The notes beneath the pieces were generated by a model. The model saw nothing but the letters and a program-made list of their open reading frames with translations. It was not told the DNA's origin and ran no database searches. A DNA stretch of 8,768 nt from Verrucomicrobiia bacterium (lineage in GTDB: Bacteria; Verrucomicrobiota; Verrucomicrobiae; Limisphaerales; UBA11358), in NCBI GenBank assembly GCA_030042375.1, contig JASHZU010000447.1, positions 1 through 8,768 of the forward strand, given 5' to 3'. Made by a program: the position numbers and the translations under genes. The stretch's first letter is position 1; the number at the start of each line of letters is the position of its first letter. This document shows, one piece after another, positions 1 to 7,165 of this stretch.

Positions 1-591
1 GACTTCGGAGAAATCGAATTCGCCGTCCGTGTCCTGGTCGAACATTTTCCGGGTGTCCACGCGGTGGGGAGAAATTTTAATATCGCCTTCGAGAAATTGT
101 GCGGCTTCGCGGAGGTTTTGCACCGGGATGACTTGCAGGCCGGCGACCACGGCGGCTTCACCGGCATTTTCGACGGGAACAAGAATGCCGGTTTTGCCAG
201 CGGCTTTGGCCCAAAGGGCAATCGGCAAAATGCCTTTGCCCTGGCGAACAGCGCCGGTGAGCGCGAGTTCGCCCACGGCAACGAACTGGTCGAGCTGGTC
301 GGTCTCAATTTGTTCGCTGGCGGCGAGCATGCCCAGCGCAATGGGCAAGTCGAAGCCCGGCCCTTCTTTTTTAACGTCGGCGGGAGCGAGGTTGATGGTC
401 GTGCGGCCCATGGGAAGGGAATAGCCGGAATTAATCAGGGCGGTGGTGACGCGGTCGCGCGATTCCCGGACGGCGGCATCGGGAAGGCCGACAATAATGA
501 TGAGGGTATCGCCGTAACCGGCGTTAACCTCCACTTCCACGGGGTAAGCTTCGATGCCGGTGAGCGCGGCGGAAGAGACCTTTGCAAGCAT
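1..591 (-). CDS. comM: ComM/YifB-family Mg-chelatase-like AAA+ protein, N-terminal part
   Basis: This is the first 197 residues of a protein whose frame runs open off the left edge of the window. The protein starts MLAKVSSAALTGIEAYPVEV and continues through GLPDAAVRESRDRV (about residues 35-48), the block GRTTINLAPADVKKEGPGFD (about 62-81) and LPIALGMLAA. These are the hallmark blocks of the Lon-protease-like (ChlI) N-terminal domain of the YifB/ComM family. The visible part ends just before the expected AAA+ Walker A region, so the ATPase core and C-terminal domain lie outside. In Haemophilus and Vibrio, ComM is a hexameric branch-migration helicase used in natural transformation; in most other bacteria the role is unproven. 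The start is the ATG at 591-589, the family's normal N-terminus; no Shine-Dalgarno is visible. It is divergent from the downstream genes and probably unrelated to them. Family assignment is firm; the transformation role is family knowledge only. Confidence 0.93.
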   Translation of the reverse strand, partial: MLAKVSSAALTGIEAYPVEVEVNAGYGDTLIIIVGLPDAAVRESRDRVTTALINSGYSLPMGRTTINLAPADVKKEGPGFDLPIALGMLAASEQIETDQLDQFVAVGELALTGAVRQGKGILPIALWAKAAGKTGILVPVENAGEAAVVAGLQVIPVQNLREAAQFLEGDIKISPHRVDTRKMFDQDTDGEFDFSEV

Positions 592-820
592 CGGTTTTTT
601 ATGACTGGGAATGGCCAAAACCGCAATTCAATTCTATGGTGTGGCCCCGGGAAGTGGCGTGGCGAAGGGGGGCGCAGGGGGAGAACCGGGTGGCACAAAG
701 GGTTGTATAGTAGCAAACGGGATGTCCTTTTAGTGCCCCTTTTTGTCCTGATTAAGCATAGACAATCTTAGGAATGTTTTTTACTTTCTTCTATCGAAAT
801 AAAAGCCCAGGTGCATTCCA

Positions 821-840
821 ATATATAGGTATATACAGGT
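821..840. repeat. 10-bp tandem direct repeat upstream of the receiver gene
   Basis: Two adjacent 10-mers, ATATATAGGT and ATATACAGGT, differ at one base. The 10-bp period is about one helical turn, as expected for side-by-side protein contacts on one DNA face. The repeat lies about 80 bp before the GTG start of the receiver-domain gene, so an operator is possible; that role is inference. Confidence 0.45.
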
Positions 841-854
841 GTGCGGCACGTGGT

Positions 855-891
855 TGCGTGGCGAATGATACGCGAACGCATGTGTTTTTTT
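855..891 (+). terminator. Terminator-like hairpin with T7 tract (possible attenuator)
   Basis: TGCGT (855-859) pairs with ACGCA (876-880) and GCG (861-863) pairs with CGC (871-873), around the loop AATGATA. A small internal loop separates the two stems. Four bases later comes a run of seven Ts (885-891). No plus-strand gene precedes it, and the receiver gene starts 31 bases further on, so if it is real it would act as an attenuator in that gene's leader. The stem is short and interrupted, so this is a weak call. Confidence 0.25.
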
Positions 892-921
892 GGGCTTAAA
901 AAAATTTAGAAAAAATAATTT

Positions 922-1302
922 GTGGAAAAATCATCGACACCTCGAATAAGAACGATCCTGCTCGTTGACGACAACGACGACATTCGGGTGTTAACGAAGT
1001 GGTTTTTTGATAATGTTGGATATGTCGTGGACACGGCCCGGAGCGCGGAAGAGGCGCTTTCGCGATTCGATCCCAAGACCCATGATTTGATTCTGACGGA
1101 CAATTCCATGTCCGGGATGTCAGGCGCGGAACTGGCGCATGTCATCAAGATGCGCTCTCCTTCCACACTGATTGTGATGTTTACCGGCAATCCCCCCCAG
1201 GACCATTCCTGCATCGATACCTTGATTCCCAAGCCCGCGAGTTTGCTTGACGTCAAAGAGGCAATGGATAAGCTGTTATTGAAAGAAGAAGTTAGCGGAT
1301 AG
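922..1302 (+). CDS. Stand-alone response-regulator receiver (CheY-like) protein
   Basis: This 126-residue protein is a single REC domain with no output domain. The acidic pair D16-D17 sits in ILLVDDNDD, the phospho-acceptor is D60 in LTDNSMSGMSG, the switch Thr is T88 in MFTGN, and the conserved Lys is K104, followed by Pro. All catalytic positions of the family are present; the usual Pro after DxxM is Ser here (S64). Such single-domain regulators pass phosphate between kinases or act by protein contact, in chemotaxis, motility or phosphorelays. No histidine kinase is in the window. The start is GTG at 922, which leaves a normal short N-terminus; an A/T-rich leader without Shine-Dalgarno precedes it. 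The gene lies before an exopolysaccharide-export run but is separated by 254 bp, so a regulatory link to it is only suggested by position. Confidence 0.9.
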   Translation: MEKSSTPRIRTILLVDDNDDIRVLTKWFFDNVGYVVDTARSAEEALSRFDPKTHDLILTDNSMSGMSGAELAHVIKMRSPSTLIVMFTGNPPQDHSCIDTLIPKPASLLDVKEAMDKLLLKEEVSG

Positions 1303-1338
1303 CAGGTCGCGGCAGTTTCGTGCCTGAAGACAGCTTTT

Positions 1339-1366
1339 TTGACACTCTTAATTGTTCGTTTAAAAG
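1339..1366 (+). promoter_or_regulatory. Possible sigma-70-like promoter before the AraC-led operon
   Basis: A perfect TTGACA (1339-1344) is followed after 16 bp by TAAAAG (1361-1366), a 4 of 6 match to TATAAT. It lies about 190 bp before the regulator gene, in the 254-bp gap after the receiver gene. A second candidate -10, TATTAT (1382-1387), lies downstream. The rest of the gap holds a small bulged hairpin (1503-1524, GGGC pairing with GCCC) about 30 bases before the regulator start and nothing else I can name. The box match is seen; promoter activity is inferred. Confidence 0.35.
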
Positions 1367-1556
1367 ATTGGAAAGTTATGGTATTATTTGTGCTGTCCTA
1401 AAAGTGCAGTGTTGGGTCTCAAATACGAATAGATTTTTGGGCCAAGTGCGGGTTAATTGAGACAGGAACATTGAACGCAGGCGATTCGGAAAAAATCAAC
1501 TATGCGGGCTTTTTGTGCCCGGCACAATGACACGAAAAAAGATCTGACGACGAATT

Positions 1557-2594
1557 ATGCTTGGGGATGACCATTTTAAACTGCGGTTGGTCCGCTTGCA
1601 GCCATCAGAATTGTGGGCGAATCAAGCCCGTAATGACGATGAATACACGTTCGTCTTCTTAAAAGGCGGCATTGCCAAGTACGTGTACCCGAATGCCACC
1701 CAGCGGCTGGTGCCGGGAAATATCGTGGTTTCCAGCAAACATTCGGTGGGCAAGCTTTATGCCGAAGAAAAAAGCGAATGCATATTTGCCACTTTCTCGC
1801 TAGTGTTTGAGCATTTATTCCCGCTGTTCGCGAGCAACGAAATCGGTTTGTTGCATAACGTGATGGCCAATTTCAAGGCGGGCAAGATTTTTATGCCGGG
1901 CAGCCCGGTGGCGGTGGAATGCCAGCCCATCCTGGAAGTGGCGCACTCCCAGCCCCGGCTCCAGCAAAGAAGCCAGTTATTGAGAATCGTGGCCGCGATT
2001 TTGAGCGACGAATTTAAGACGGTGCATTCCCAGAGGAGCGGCATGGGATGGGCGGAAGACCACATGATCCAGGTTTTTGAAAAGCTCTCGTCCGCCGAGT
2101 TGTTGACGCTTTCAGTGGATGAACTGGCGGCCAAGTTCAGTTGCAGCCGGCGTCATCTTAACCGCCTTTTCCACCAGCATTTTGGCCTTTCGATCACGGC
2201 GTTAAGGATGGAAATCCGGCTTTTGAAGGCGGTGTCCCTGTTGCGCAACCCGCGTGAGAAGGTGATCAATGTGGCCGAGCAGTGTGGTTTTAATCATTTG
2301 GGACTTTTCAATACGTGCTTTAAGAGACGCTACGGGACCAGCCCGGGCCAATGGCGTAAGCAGGCGTTGGGGCCGGAGACGCCGTCGACGCGGAAATCGG
2401 AAAATAAGCCCACCTGTCCCCTGCACGCCAATGGATTGTGCCCGTGGGGCGGCCAGGCGGAGATTATCGGCCAGGGAAAGGATAGAATGGGGCAGACTGG
2501 GGGGGGCCCGAGCCGCCGGGAAGGCACTGCGGGAAACCTGCCAACGGCCAATATCCGGCCGGGTGCATCAAGGGCGCCAGGGAGCGCGCTCTAA
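1557..2594 (+). CDS. AraC-family transcriptional regulator with an odd C-terminal tail
   Basis: This 345-residue protein has an N-terminal half (1-175) that looks like a cupin-type sensing domain, though no ligand can be named. The C-terminal AraC/XylS DNA-binding domain spans about 178-269. Its first helix-turn-helix falls around VDELAAKFSCSRRHLNRLF (187-205). The second falls around VINVAEQCGFNHLGLFNTCF (236-255), followed by the family signature YGTSPGQWRK (259-268). AraC proteins normally end near here; this one continues for about 77 residues of Pro/Gly/Arg-rich sequence that includes C287, H290 and C295 and a GGG from a G8 tract (2499-2506). The tail may be a real extension or non-homologous read-through. 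The gene sits 4 bp before the outer-membrane beta-barrel gene, so it probably heads the export operon and may regulate it. No Shine-Dalgarno precedes the ATG. The family is sure; the target is inferred. Confidence 0.9.
   Translation: MLGDDHFKLRLVRLQPSELWANQARNDDEYTFVFLKGGIAKYVYPNATQRLVPGNIVVSSKHSVGKLYAEEKSECIFATFSLVFEHLFPLFASNEIGLLHNVMANFKAGKIFMPGSPVAVECQPILEVAHSQPRLQQRSQLLRIVAAILSDEFKTVHSQRSGMGWAEDHMIQVFEKLSSAELLTLSVDELAAKFSCSRRHLNRLFHQHFGLSITALRMEIRLLKAVSLLRNPREKVINVAEQCGFNHLGLFNTCFKRRYGTSPGQWRKQALGPETPSTRKSENKPTCPLHANGLCPWGGQAEIIGQGKDRMGQTGGGPSRREGTAGNLPTANIRPGASRAPGSAL
2499..2506 (+). repeat. G8 homopolymer tract inside the regulator's tail
   Basis: Eight consecutive Gs encode part of G315-G317 of the AraC-family protein. 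Such tracts are prone to slippage and sequencing error. The reading frame of the downstream beta-barrel gene is open here, so loss of one G would join the two reading frames. Confidence 0.8.
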
Positions 2595-2598
2595 ACGG

Positions 2599-3927
2599 AT
2601 GCCTGCGATGAAAAAAAAGGCGTTCAAAACACCCTTGTATTGTCGCATACCTGTGGTGGCGGCATGCCCGGCGATTATGTCCATCTTTGCAGCGGTCCTG
2701 CCGGCTCGCGGGCAGGTGGGGTTGTCCAATGACATGGCTGATGAATCTGCAGCAGAGTTGCGGAGTCAACAGGGGCAAATGACGGATTATACTTTTAAGA
2801 GCGGTGATTTCAGGATGCTGCTCACTCCATCGCTGAGCGTTAGTTACAACGATAACATCAACTGCACTGAGAACAACAGGCAGGACGATATTATCATCCT
2901 TCCGACGCTGGGGATACTGATGAGCTATCCGTTGACAAAGCAGAACATACTCCAACTGAATGTCACGGTGGGTTACAACGAATATACCATGCATCCCAGT
3001 TTGAGCTCATGGTATTTATCATCCGGGTCGGCCCTGTCCTATACTTTTTATATCAAGGACGTGATGTTCAATGTGCATGACCAATTCAGTTACGTCCAGG
3101 ATTCCTCATCAAGTCCACAGGTGGCCGGCACGGGTATTTACGGGACTTTTAATAATAGCGCCGGGATCGTCAGCGAATGGGACCTCAAATATATTTCCAT
3201 GACGGTGGGATACGATCATGGAAATACCTTAGCCACATCGGGCACGTTTAATAACGTCAATAATTCGACAGAGACAGGCTATACCCGTGTGGGTTACAAT
3301 TGGAATTCTGCCCTCACGACCGGCGTGGAGGGAACGGTGGCTTACACGGCGTATGAGCAGAATGAACTGAATGACAACACGGCGTATAGCGCTGGTGTTT
3401 ATGGGGATTGGCATCCGGACAAATATATTCATGTCGAGCCGCGCATTGGTTATTCGTACGATCAATTTGATGATACAAGCCAGTTCCTGCGAACGTCTGA
3501 CCAGGGTTCATGGTATGCCGACCTGAACATAACGCACCAACTTACCAAGCGGTTCAGTTACTCTCTTAGTGCGGGCCGCAACCTTGACCTGGGCGTGCAA
3601 TCGGATGCGGATCAGGTTTGGAACGTTAACCTGGGGGCCACCTGGAATTTCATCAGGTATTTCAGCTTCCAGCCGAATTTATTTTTCCAGCACGGCCATC
3701 AGGGAACCGGGAGCACGGTTATAACGCCTTTACCACCTAATTCTCCACTGCTCTCGCAGCCAGAAACTTATAACTGGTACGGAGGCAACATTGGTTTTTC
3801 GTACGCTATCACCAAACGATTCTCAGCCACCCTGACTTACCAGATTACGGAGCGGGATTCAGATATCGGCGGCAGAAGCTATTTACAAAATGTTGTTGGG
3901 ATACAAATCACATATCATACAATATGA
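2599..3927 (+). CDS. Outer-membrane beta-barrel protein of an exopolysaccharide export operon
   Basis: This is a 442-residue protein with a signal peptide: KKK at 5-7, a hydrophobic core at about 17-34, and likely cleavage after LPARG (38). The mature part is a series of alternating-polarity strands rich in Tyr, Asn, Ser and Thr, such as LSVSYNDNI, LNVTVGYNEY, ISMTVGYDHG, IHVEPRIGYSYDQ and FSATLTYQITERDS. It ends with a strand-like VVGIQITYHTI. This is the look of beta-barrel porin-like proteins found beside polysaccharide exporters. Closing residues are usually aromatic; here the last one is Ile, with Tyr three positions earlier. The start may be ATG 2599 or ATG 2608 (MKKKAF). The frame is open far upstream into the regulator gene, but the signal peptide fixes the start here. 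Its stop overlaps the next gene's start (ATGA), so translation is probably coupled to the export protein. Pore function is inferred from fold and context. Confidence 0.8.
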   Translation: MPAMKKKAFKTPLYCRIPVVAACPAIMSIFAAVLPARGQVGLSNDMADESAAELRSQQGQMTDYTFKSGDFRMLLTPSLSVSYNDNINCTENNRQDDIIILPTLGILMSYPLTKQNILQLNVTVGYNEYTMHPSLSSWYLSSGSALSYTFYIKDVMFNVHDQFSYVQDSSSSPQVAGTGIYGTFNNSAGIVSEWDLKYISMTVGYDHGNTLATSGTFNNVNNSTETGYTRVGYNWNSALTTGVEGTVAYTAYEQNELNDNTAYSAGVYGDWHPDKYIHVEPRIGYSYDQFDDTSQFLRTSDQGSWYADLNITHQLTKRFSYSLSAGRNLDLGVQSDADQVWNVNLGATWNFIRYFSFQPNLFFQHGHQGTGSTVITPLPPNSPLLSQPETYNWYGGNIGFSYAITKRFSATLTYQITERDSDIGGRSYLQNVVGIQITYHTI

Positions 3928-5015
3928 TGTTTTATTCCCATCTATTAAACCGGTGGCGGCTTCCGGCAATTTGTGCCGTGGCCATGCTGGGTGTTGCGAC
4001 TGCGTCGTTGGGGGCTGATTCGGAATTCTCGGACTTGCCTCCCACACCGTCCTCATTGGCGAGCAAGTATTCTGTTGATTTGCCGCCAGCCGTATCGGCA
4101 ACGCAAGCAGTGCAGACCATGCCAGCGGCGCCTCCTGCACCCAAAACGAACCTTCCGTCATCCGGGACTGATTCGGAATTCTCGGGTTTGCCTTCGACAC
4201 CATCCTCGACGGCGAGCAGGTATTCTCTTGATGTGCCGCAAACCGTGCCGGCAACGCAAGCAGTGCAGACCGTATCAACGATGGCAATAGCGCAGGCCTC
4301 GCCGGTAACGCCAGTAATGCAAACCGCGCCAGCGGCACCGCCAGCGCAGACTGTGTCAGCAGGGCCCACAGTGCAGACTGCGTCATTGGCCCCTTCTGCT
4401 GCCACGACAAATGCTGTGGCTAATACTTCCACGGATGTTTCCACCAATACTCCGAATGTTCCAATCGATACTCCTATCAGTGGCATGGATGGATTGGACG
4501 ATAACTACCATTTGGCCTGCGGTGACACGGTTAATTATCAAGTGGTCGAGGATGAGGATGACGTCAAGACATTGCTGGTGACGGATTCGGGCGATATTGA
4601 AGTGCCCTACCTTGGGCGTTACCCTGCCGTGGGAAAGACGTGCAAGGAGTTGGCGCAGCAGCTTAAAACGGAATTGCAAAAGAAATATTATTACCAGGCT
4701 ACGGTCATCATTTCCGTTAATTCGATGGCCAGCCGGGGCGTGATTTATATGGTGGGTGGTGTGCGGTCGCCGGGGCCGCTGGAGATGCCGCGGGACGATG
4801 TGCTGACCGTGAGCAAAGCCATTTTGCGGGCGGGGGGACTTGATGATTTTGCCGACCCGGCGCATGTGCGCATTACGCGCACAACGGAAAGCGGCACCAA
4901 TATGGTCATTACCGTCAATGTTTCTGCCACTCTGAACCACGGGAAAGAGAAAAATGATCCGGAGGTAGAACCGGGCGACCTCATTTTTGTTCCGGAAAAA
5001 ACCTTTCGTTTTTAG
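3924..5015 (+). CDS. Polysaccharide export protein (OPX/Wza family) with a long repeat-bearing N-terminus
   Basis: This 363-residue protein starts with a signal peptide (about 1-31, core AICAVAMLGVATASLGA). There is no lipobox: the only nearby Cys, C17, is inside the hydrophobic core. Residues 32-190 are low-complexity Ala/Pro/Thr/Gln sequence holding a duplicated unit. The Poly_export domain follows (about 195-265), from YHLACGDTVNYQV through VPYLGRYPAVGKTCKELA to ATVIISVN. Next comes an SLBB-type domain (about 270-358) with VYMVGG-like IYMVGGVRSPGP, AILRAGGLDDFADP and the closing EPGDLIFVPEKTFRF. The protein ends there, with no C-terminal helix like the one that makes Wza's outer-membrane pore. 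It would carry polymer through the periplasm between the inner-membrane PCP/kinase and an outer-membrane component. The start is ATG 3924, overlapping the previous stop; a second ATG follows directly at 3927. The next gene begins 5 bp downstream. Confidence 0.9.
   Translation: MMFYSHLLNRWRLPAICAVAMLGVATASLGADSEFSDLPPTPSSLASKYSVDLPPAVSATQAVQTMPAAPPAPKTNLPSSGTDSEFSGLPSTPSSTASRYSLDVPQTVPATQAVQTVSTMAIAQASPVTPVMQTAPAAPPAQTVSAGPTVQTASLAPSAATTNAVANTSTDVSTNTPNVPIDTPISGMDGLDDNYHLACGDTVNYQVVEDEDDVKTLLVTDSGDIEVPYLGRYPAVGKTCKELAQQLKTELQKKYYYQATVIISVNSMASRGVIYMVGGVRSPGPLEMPRDDVLTVSKAILRAGGLDDFADPAHVRITRTTESGTNMVITVNVSATLNHGKEKNDPEVEPGDLIFVPEKTFRF
4011..4271 (+). repeat. Diverged 51-codon duplication within the export protein gene
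   Basis: Copy 1 (4011-4118) and copy 2 (4164-4271) are in register at an offset of 153 bp, or 51 codons. They encode GADSEFSDLPPTPSS...ATQAVQT (residues 30-65) and GTDSEFSGLPSTPSS...ATQAVQT (81-116). Many differences are synonymous or conservative, so the copies look selected. A further degenerate echo, VMQTAPAAPPAQT, follows after copy 2. Confidence 0.85.
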
Positions 5016-5020
5016 CCGAT

Positions 5021-7165
5021 ATGAGCAGTTTAACGCCCCTCCCTCCCAACAATCCCGGCTTTCAGGTCGGAGCGCCAGTGGACGTTAACGCGGCCCCGCC
5101 GCCTCCAAAGTTTCGCATTAAAAAATTTCTCTTTTTCCTGAGGAAGTTTTGGTGGATTCCGGTCATCACCTTGATTCTGGCCCTGGTTGCGGGGGTGGTT
5201 GATTTCGTGAAGACGCCACCACTCTTTGTTTCCCGGGCCAGCATGTGGGAGACGGAGAAGCTGCAGTTGCCTGACGGCGCTTCTTTTGCCCAAGACGAAG
5301 ACACGTATTTCGGCACATTAACGGCGGTGTTGCAGAGCGAGCCTTTGAGAGAAATGGCATTGTCGCGCCTGCAAACCAACCAAATTGCCGTTGACCAGAA
5401 TGGAAATCCGCTGAGTGTATCCATCAATGTTTATCAAGCGCCTAAAAGTTCCGTGTTTATTGTGGAAGCCGACAGCGCCAATCCCGCTTTTACCCAGGTG
5501 TATCTGGATGCGCTGGTTGGTTCTTATTTGGATTACAAGAAGACGGTTCGCAAGGATGTCTCCGATGACACGCTGGCTTCCATTTCGCAGCAGATTAACA
5601 TCCTGCAAGATGACATGAACACCGGGGAGACAAATTTATCGCAATATGAAGAGAGCAATAATCTGGCCGTTTTGGAGCAGGAAAACGAAGTAGGGGGGTC
5701 TGAACTGGCTAAATTAAAGGCCCAATTGGCCGATGACTTGTTGAGAAGCAATATGCTGGATGCGGTAGAGCTGGAAAAGACGGTCGCGCCAATCGGACCG
5801 ATATTAAATTCAACCAACATGGCCAACCCCTTGTTTAGCCAAATCTCAGGCAATAATCCAAACAGCGGCGCCCCCATTTCGGAAAGCGAAGAAGCGATCC
5901 AGCAAATTGAATCGCTAAAATTTGAACGGGCCAAGTTGAGCAAGTATTTGCGTCCGACCCACCCTAAAATTGTCAAACTCAACGAGGACATCACCAACGC
6001 CCAGAATCTGATCGATTTCTATCGCCGGCAAAATGATCAGGATATTGCGGTCGACCGCAAGGCGCTCATGATCGAGATGGACAGTATTACCAACGCCATC
6101 TACCAATGGGAAATCCGGGTAAAATATGACAGCGCACGCATCGCCGAGGCAAACAATCTCGAGGACAGCATCACACGCAATCAAAAAATGTTTGACCGTT
6201 TAACGTCGCTTTTAGACAACGTGGATATCACGCGCAACATTGATCAGGACCCGCTGGCCATCCTGGAGCACGCCTCCGGCGCGTCGCGCTCGTATGGAAA
6301 GTTAAAGAGCAATATCTCCACGTCCTGCATTGGAGGACTGGCCGTTGGCCTGGGGATCATATTTTTGATTACGATTCGTGACGACCGCTTTTCATCCGTG
6401 ACCGAAGTAGCAGAACGGATTGGGGACCATGTGGTTGGCCAGGTTCCCGAAATGCCCGGAAGCCGGAATGGCGCTCCGCTGGCTTTGCTGGCGGACAATG
6501 ACGAGCGCCATATGTACGTGGAATCGTATCGCAACTTGCGATCGGCCTTGCTGTACTTTGCGGTGGACGGCGTGCGTCCTAAAGTTTTGCTCATCACGAG
6601 TGCTGTGCCCAATGAAGGCAAATCCACAATCGCCTCAAATTTATCGCTGATTATGGCTTTGGGCGGCGCGCGAGTGCTCCTGATAGACGCGGACCTGCGC
6701 AAAGGACGTCTTCATGATTTGTTGGGGTTGAAAAGCAAGCCGGGGCTGGCGGAACTTTTGCTCGATCCCAACAACCTGGACAAGTTCATCCAGGAGACGG
6801 CCATGCCAAACCTCTCGTTTATCGCCCGTGGCAGCGGCCCGCGAAATCCAGGCGATTTATTTTTGAACAATGCCATTGACCGGATTCTGGCCGTCCTTCG
6901 GGAGCGGTTCGATTATATTATTATTGACAGCAGCCCGGTGTTTGCAGCGGACGATGCGACCACTTTGGCGCCCAAAATGGATGGTACGTTATTTGTAGTG
7001 CGGAGCCATTTTTCCCGCTCAAACATGGTCAAAGAGGCACTCGAATTGCTTTACCAGCGGCAGGCCACCGTTTTGGGGTTGATTTTGAATAGGACTGACG
7101 CCACCGGCCGTTCCTATCATTATTACAAGTACTCGGAATATCATTCAACGACTGAAACACAATGA
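5021..7165 (+). CDS. Wzc-like polysaccharide co-polymerase fused to BY-type tyrosine autokinase
   Basis: This 714-residue inner-membrane protein is of normal length for a fused Wzz/BY-kinase. A Pro-rich cytoplasmic start leads to TM1 (about 45-63, WIPVITLILALVAGVVDFV). A large periplasmic region with predicted coiled coils (about 190-400) follows, then TM2 (about 435-452). The cytoplasmic kinase has Walker A in PNEGKST (530-536, K534), Walker A' in LLIDADLRKGR (D556, D558) and Walker B in YIIIDSSPV (D636). The C-terminal Tyr cluster has Y699, Y701, Y702, Y704 and Y707, the usual autophosphorylation site. It would control polymer length and export by cycles of oligomerisation and phosphorylation, with the OPX protein as periplasmic partner. 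The segment just before TM2 lacks the proline-rich motif typical of the PCP family. It starts 5 bp after the OPX stop, with no visible Shine-Dalgarno. Its stop overlaps an ATG (ATGA, 7162-7165) that opens a doubtful 69-codon frame. Confidence 0.93.
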   Translation: MSSLTPLPPNNPGFQVGAPVDVNAAPPPPKFRIKKFLFFLRKFWWIPVITLILALVAGVVDFVKTPPLFVSRASMWETEKLQLPDGASFAQDEDTYFGTLTAVLQSEPLREMALSRLQTNQIAVDQNGNPLSVSINVYQAPKSSVFIVEADSANPAFTQVYLDALVGSYLDYKKTVRKDVSDDTLASISQQINILQDDMNTGETNLSQYEESNNLAVLEQENEVGGSELAKLKAQLADDLLRSNMLDAVELEKTVAPIGPILNSTNMANPLFSQISGNNPNSGAPISESEEAIQQIESLKFERAKLSKYLRPTHPKIVKLNEDITNAQNLIDFYRRQNDQDIAVDRKALMIEMDSITNAIYQWEIRVKYDSARIAEANNLEDSITRNQKMFDRLTSLLDNVDITRNIDQDPLAILEHASGASRSYGKLKSNISTSCIGGLAVGLGIIFLITIRDDRFSSVTEVAERIGDHVVGQVPEMPGSRNGAPLALLADNDERHMYVESYRNLRSALLYFAVDGVRPKVLLITSAVPNEGKSTIASNLSLIMALGGARVLLIDADLRKGRLHDLLGLKSKPGLAELLLDPNNLDKFIQETAMPNLSFIARGSGPRNPGDLFLNNAIDRILAVLRERFDYIIIDSSPVFAADDATTLAPKMDGTLFVVRSHFSRSNMVKEALELLYQRQATVLGLILNRTDATGRSYHYYKYSEYHSTTETQ

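Larger units (their letters stand above)
592..921. other. Divergent intergenic region between comM and the receiver-domain gene
   Basis: These 330 bp lie between two divergent starts, so promoters for both should be here. I see no convincing gene. The half next to comM is G-rich (about 640-690); the rest is AT-rich. The minus strand carries a TACTATACAA stretch near 703-713 that could hold a -10 element for comM, but no good -35 goes with it. A 10-bp tandem repeat (821-840) and a hairpin followed by seven Ts (855-891) lie before the receiver gene and are listed separately. Confidence 0.6.

Noticed and set aside
64..771. Long plus-strand open frame at the left edge
   Set aside because: It is antisense to the clearly conserved ComM/YifB N-terminus; its Gly-rich product is a shadow of that gene.
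1303..1340. Possible terminator after the receiver gene (GGCA/TGCC stem and a T6 run at 1335-1340)
   Set aside because: The stem is only four base pairs and about ten bases separate it from the T-run, which also overlaps the -35-like box.
2269..2598. Upstream extension of the beta-barrel reading frame into the regulator gene
   Set aside because: The added residues overlap the AraC DNA-binding domain and would bury the signal peptide, so the start at 2599 or 2608 is preferred.
3883..4486. Minus-strand open frames opposite the export protein gene, with repetitive LLALPARFA-like products
   Set aside because: They mirror the Ala/Pro-rich repeats of the OPX coding strand and have no independent support.
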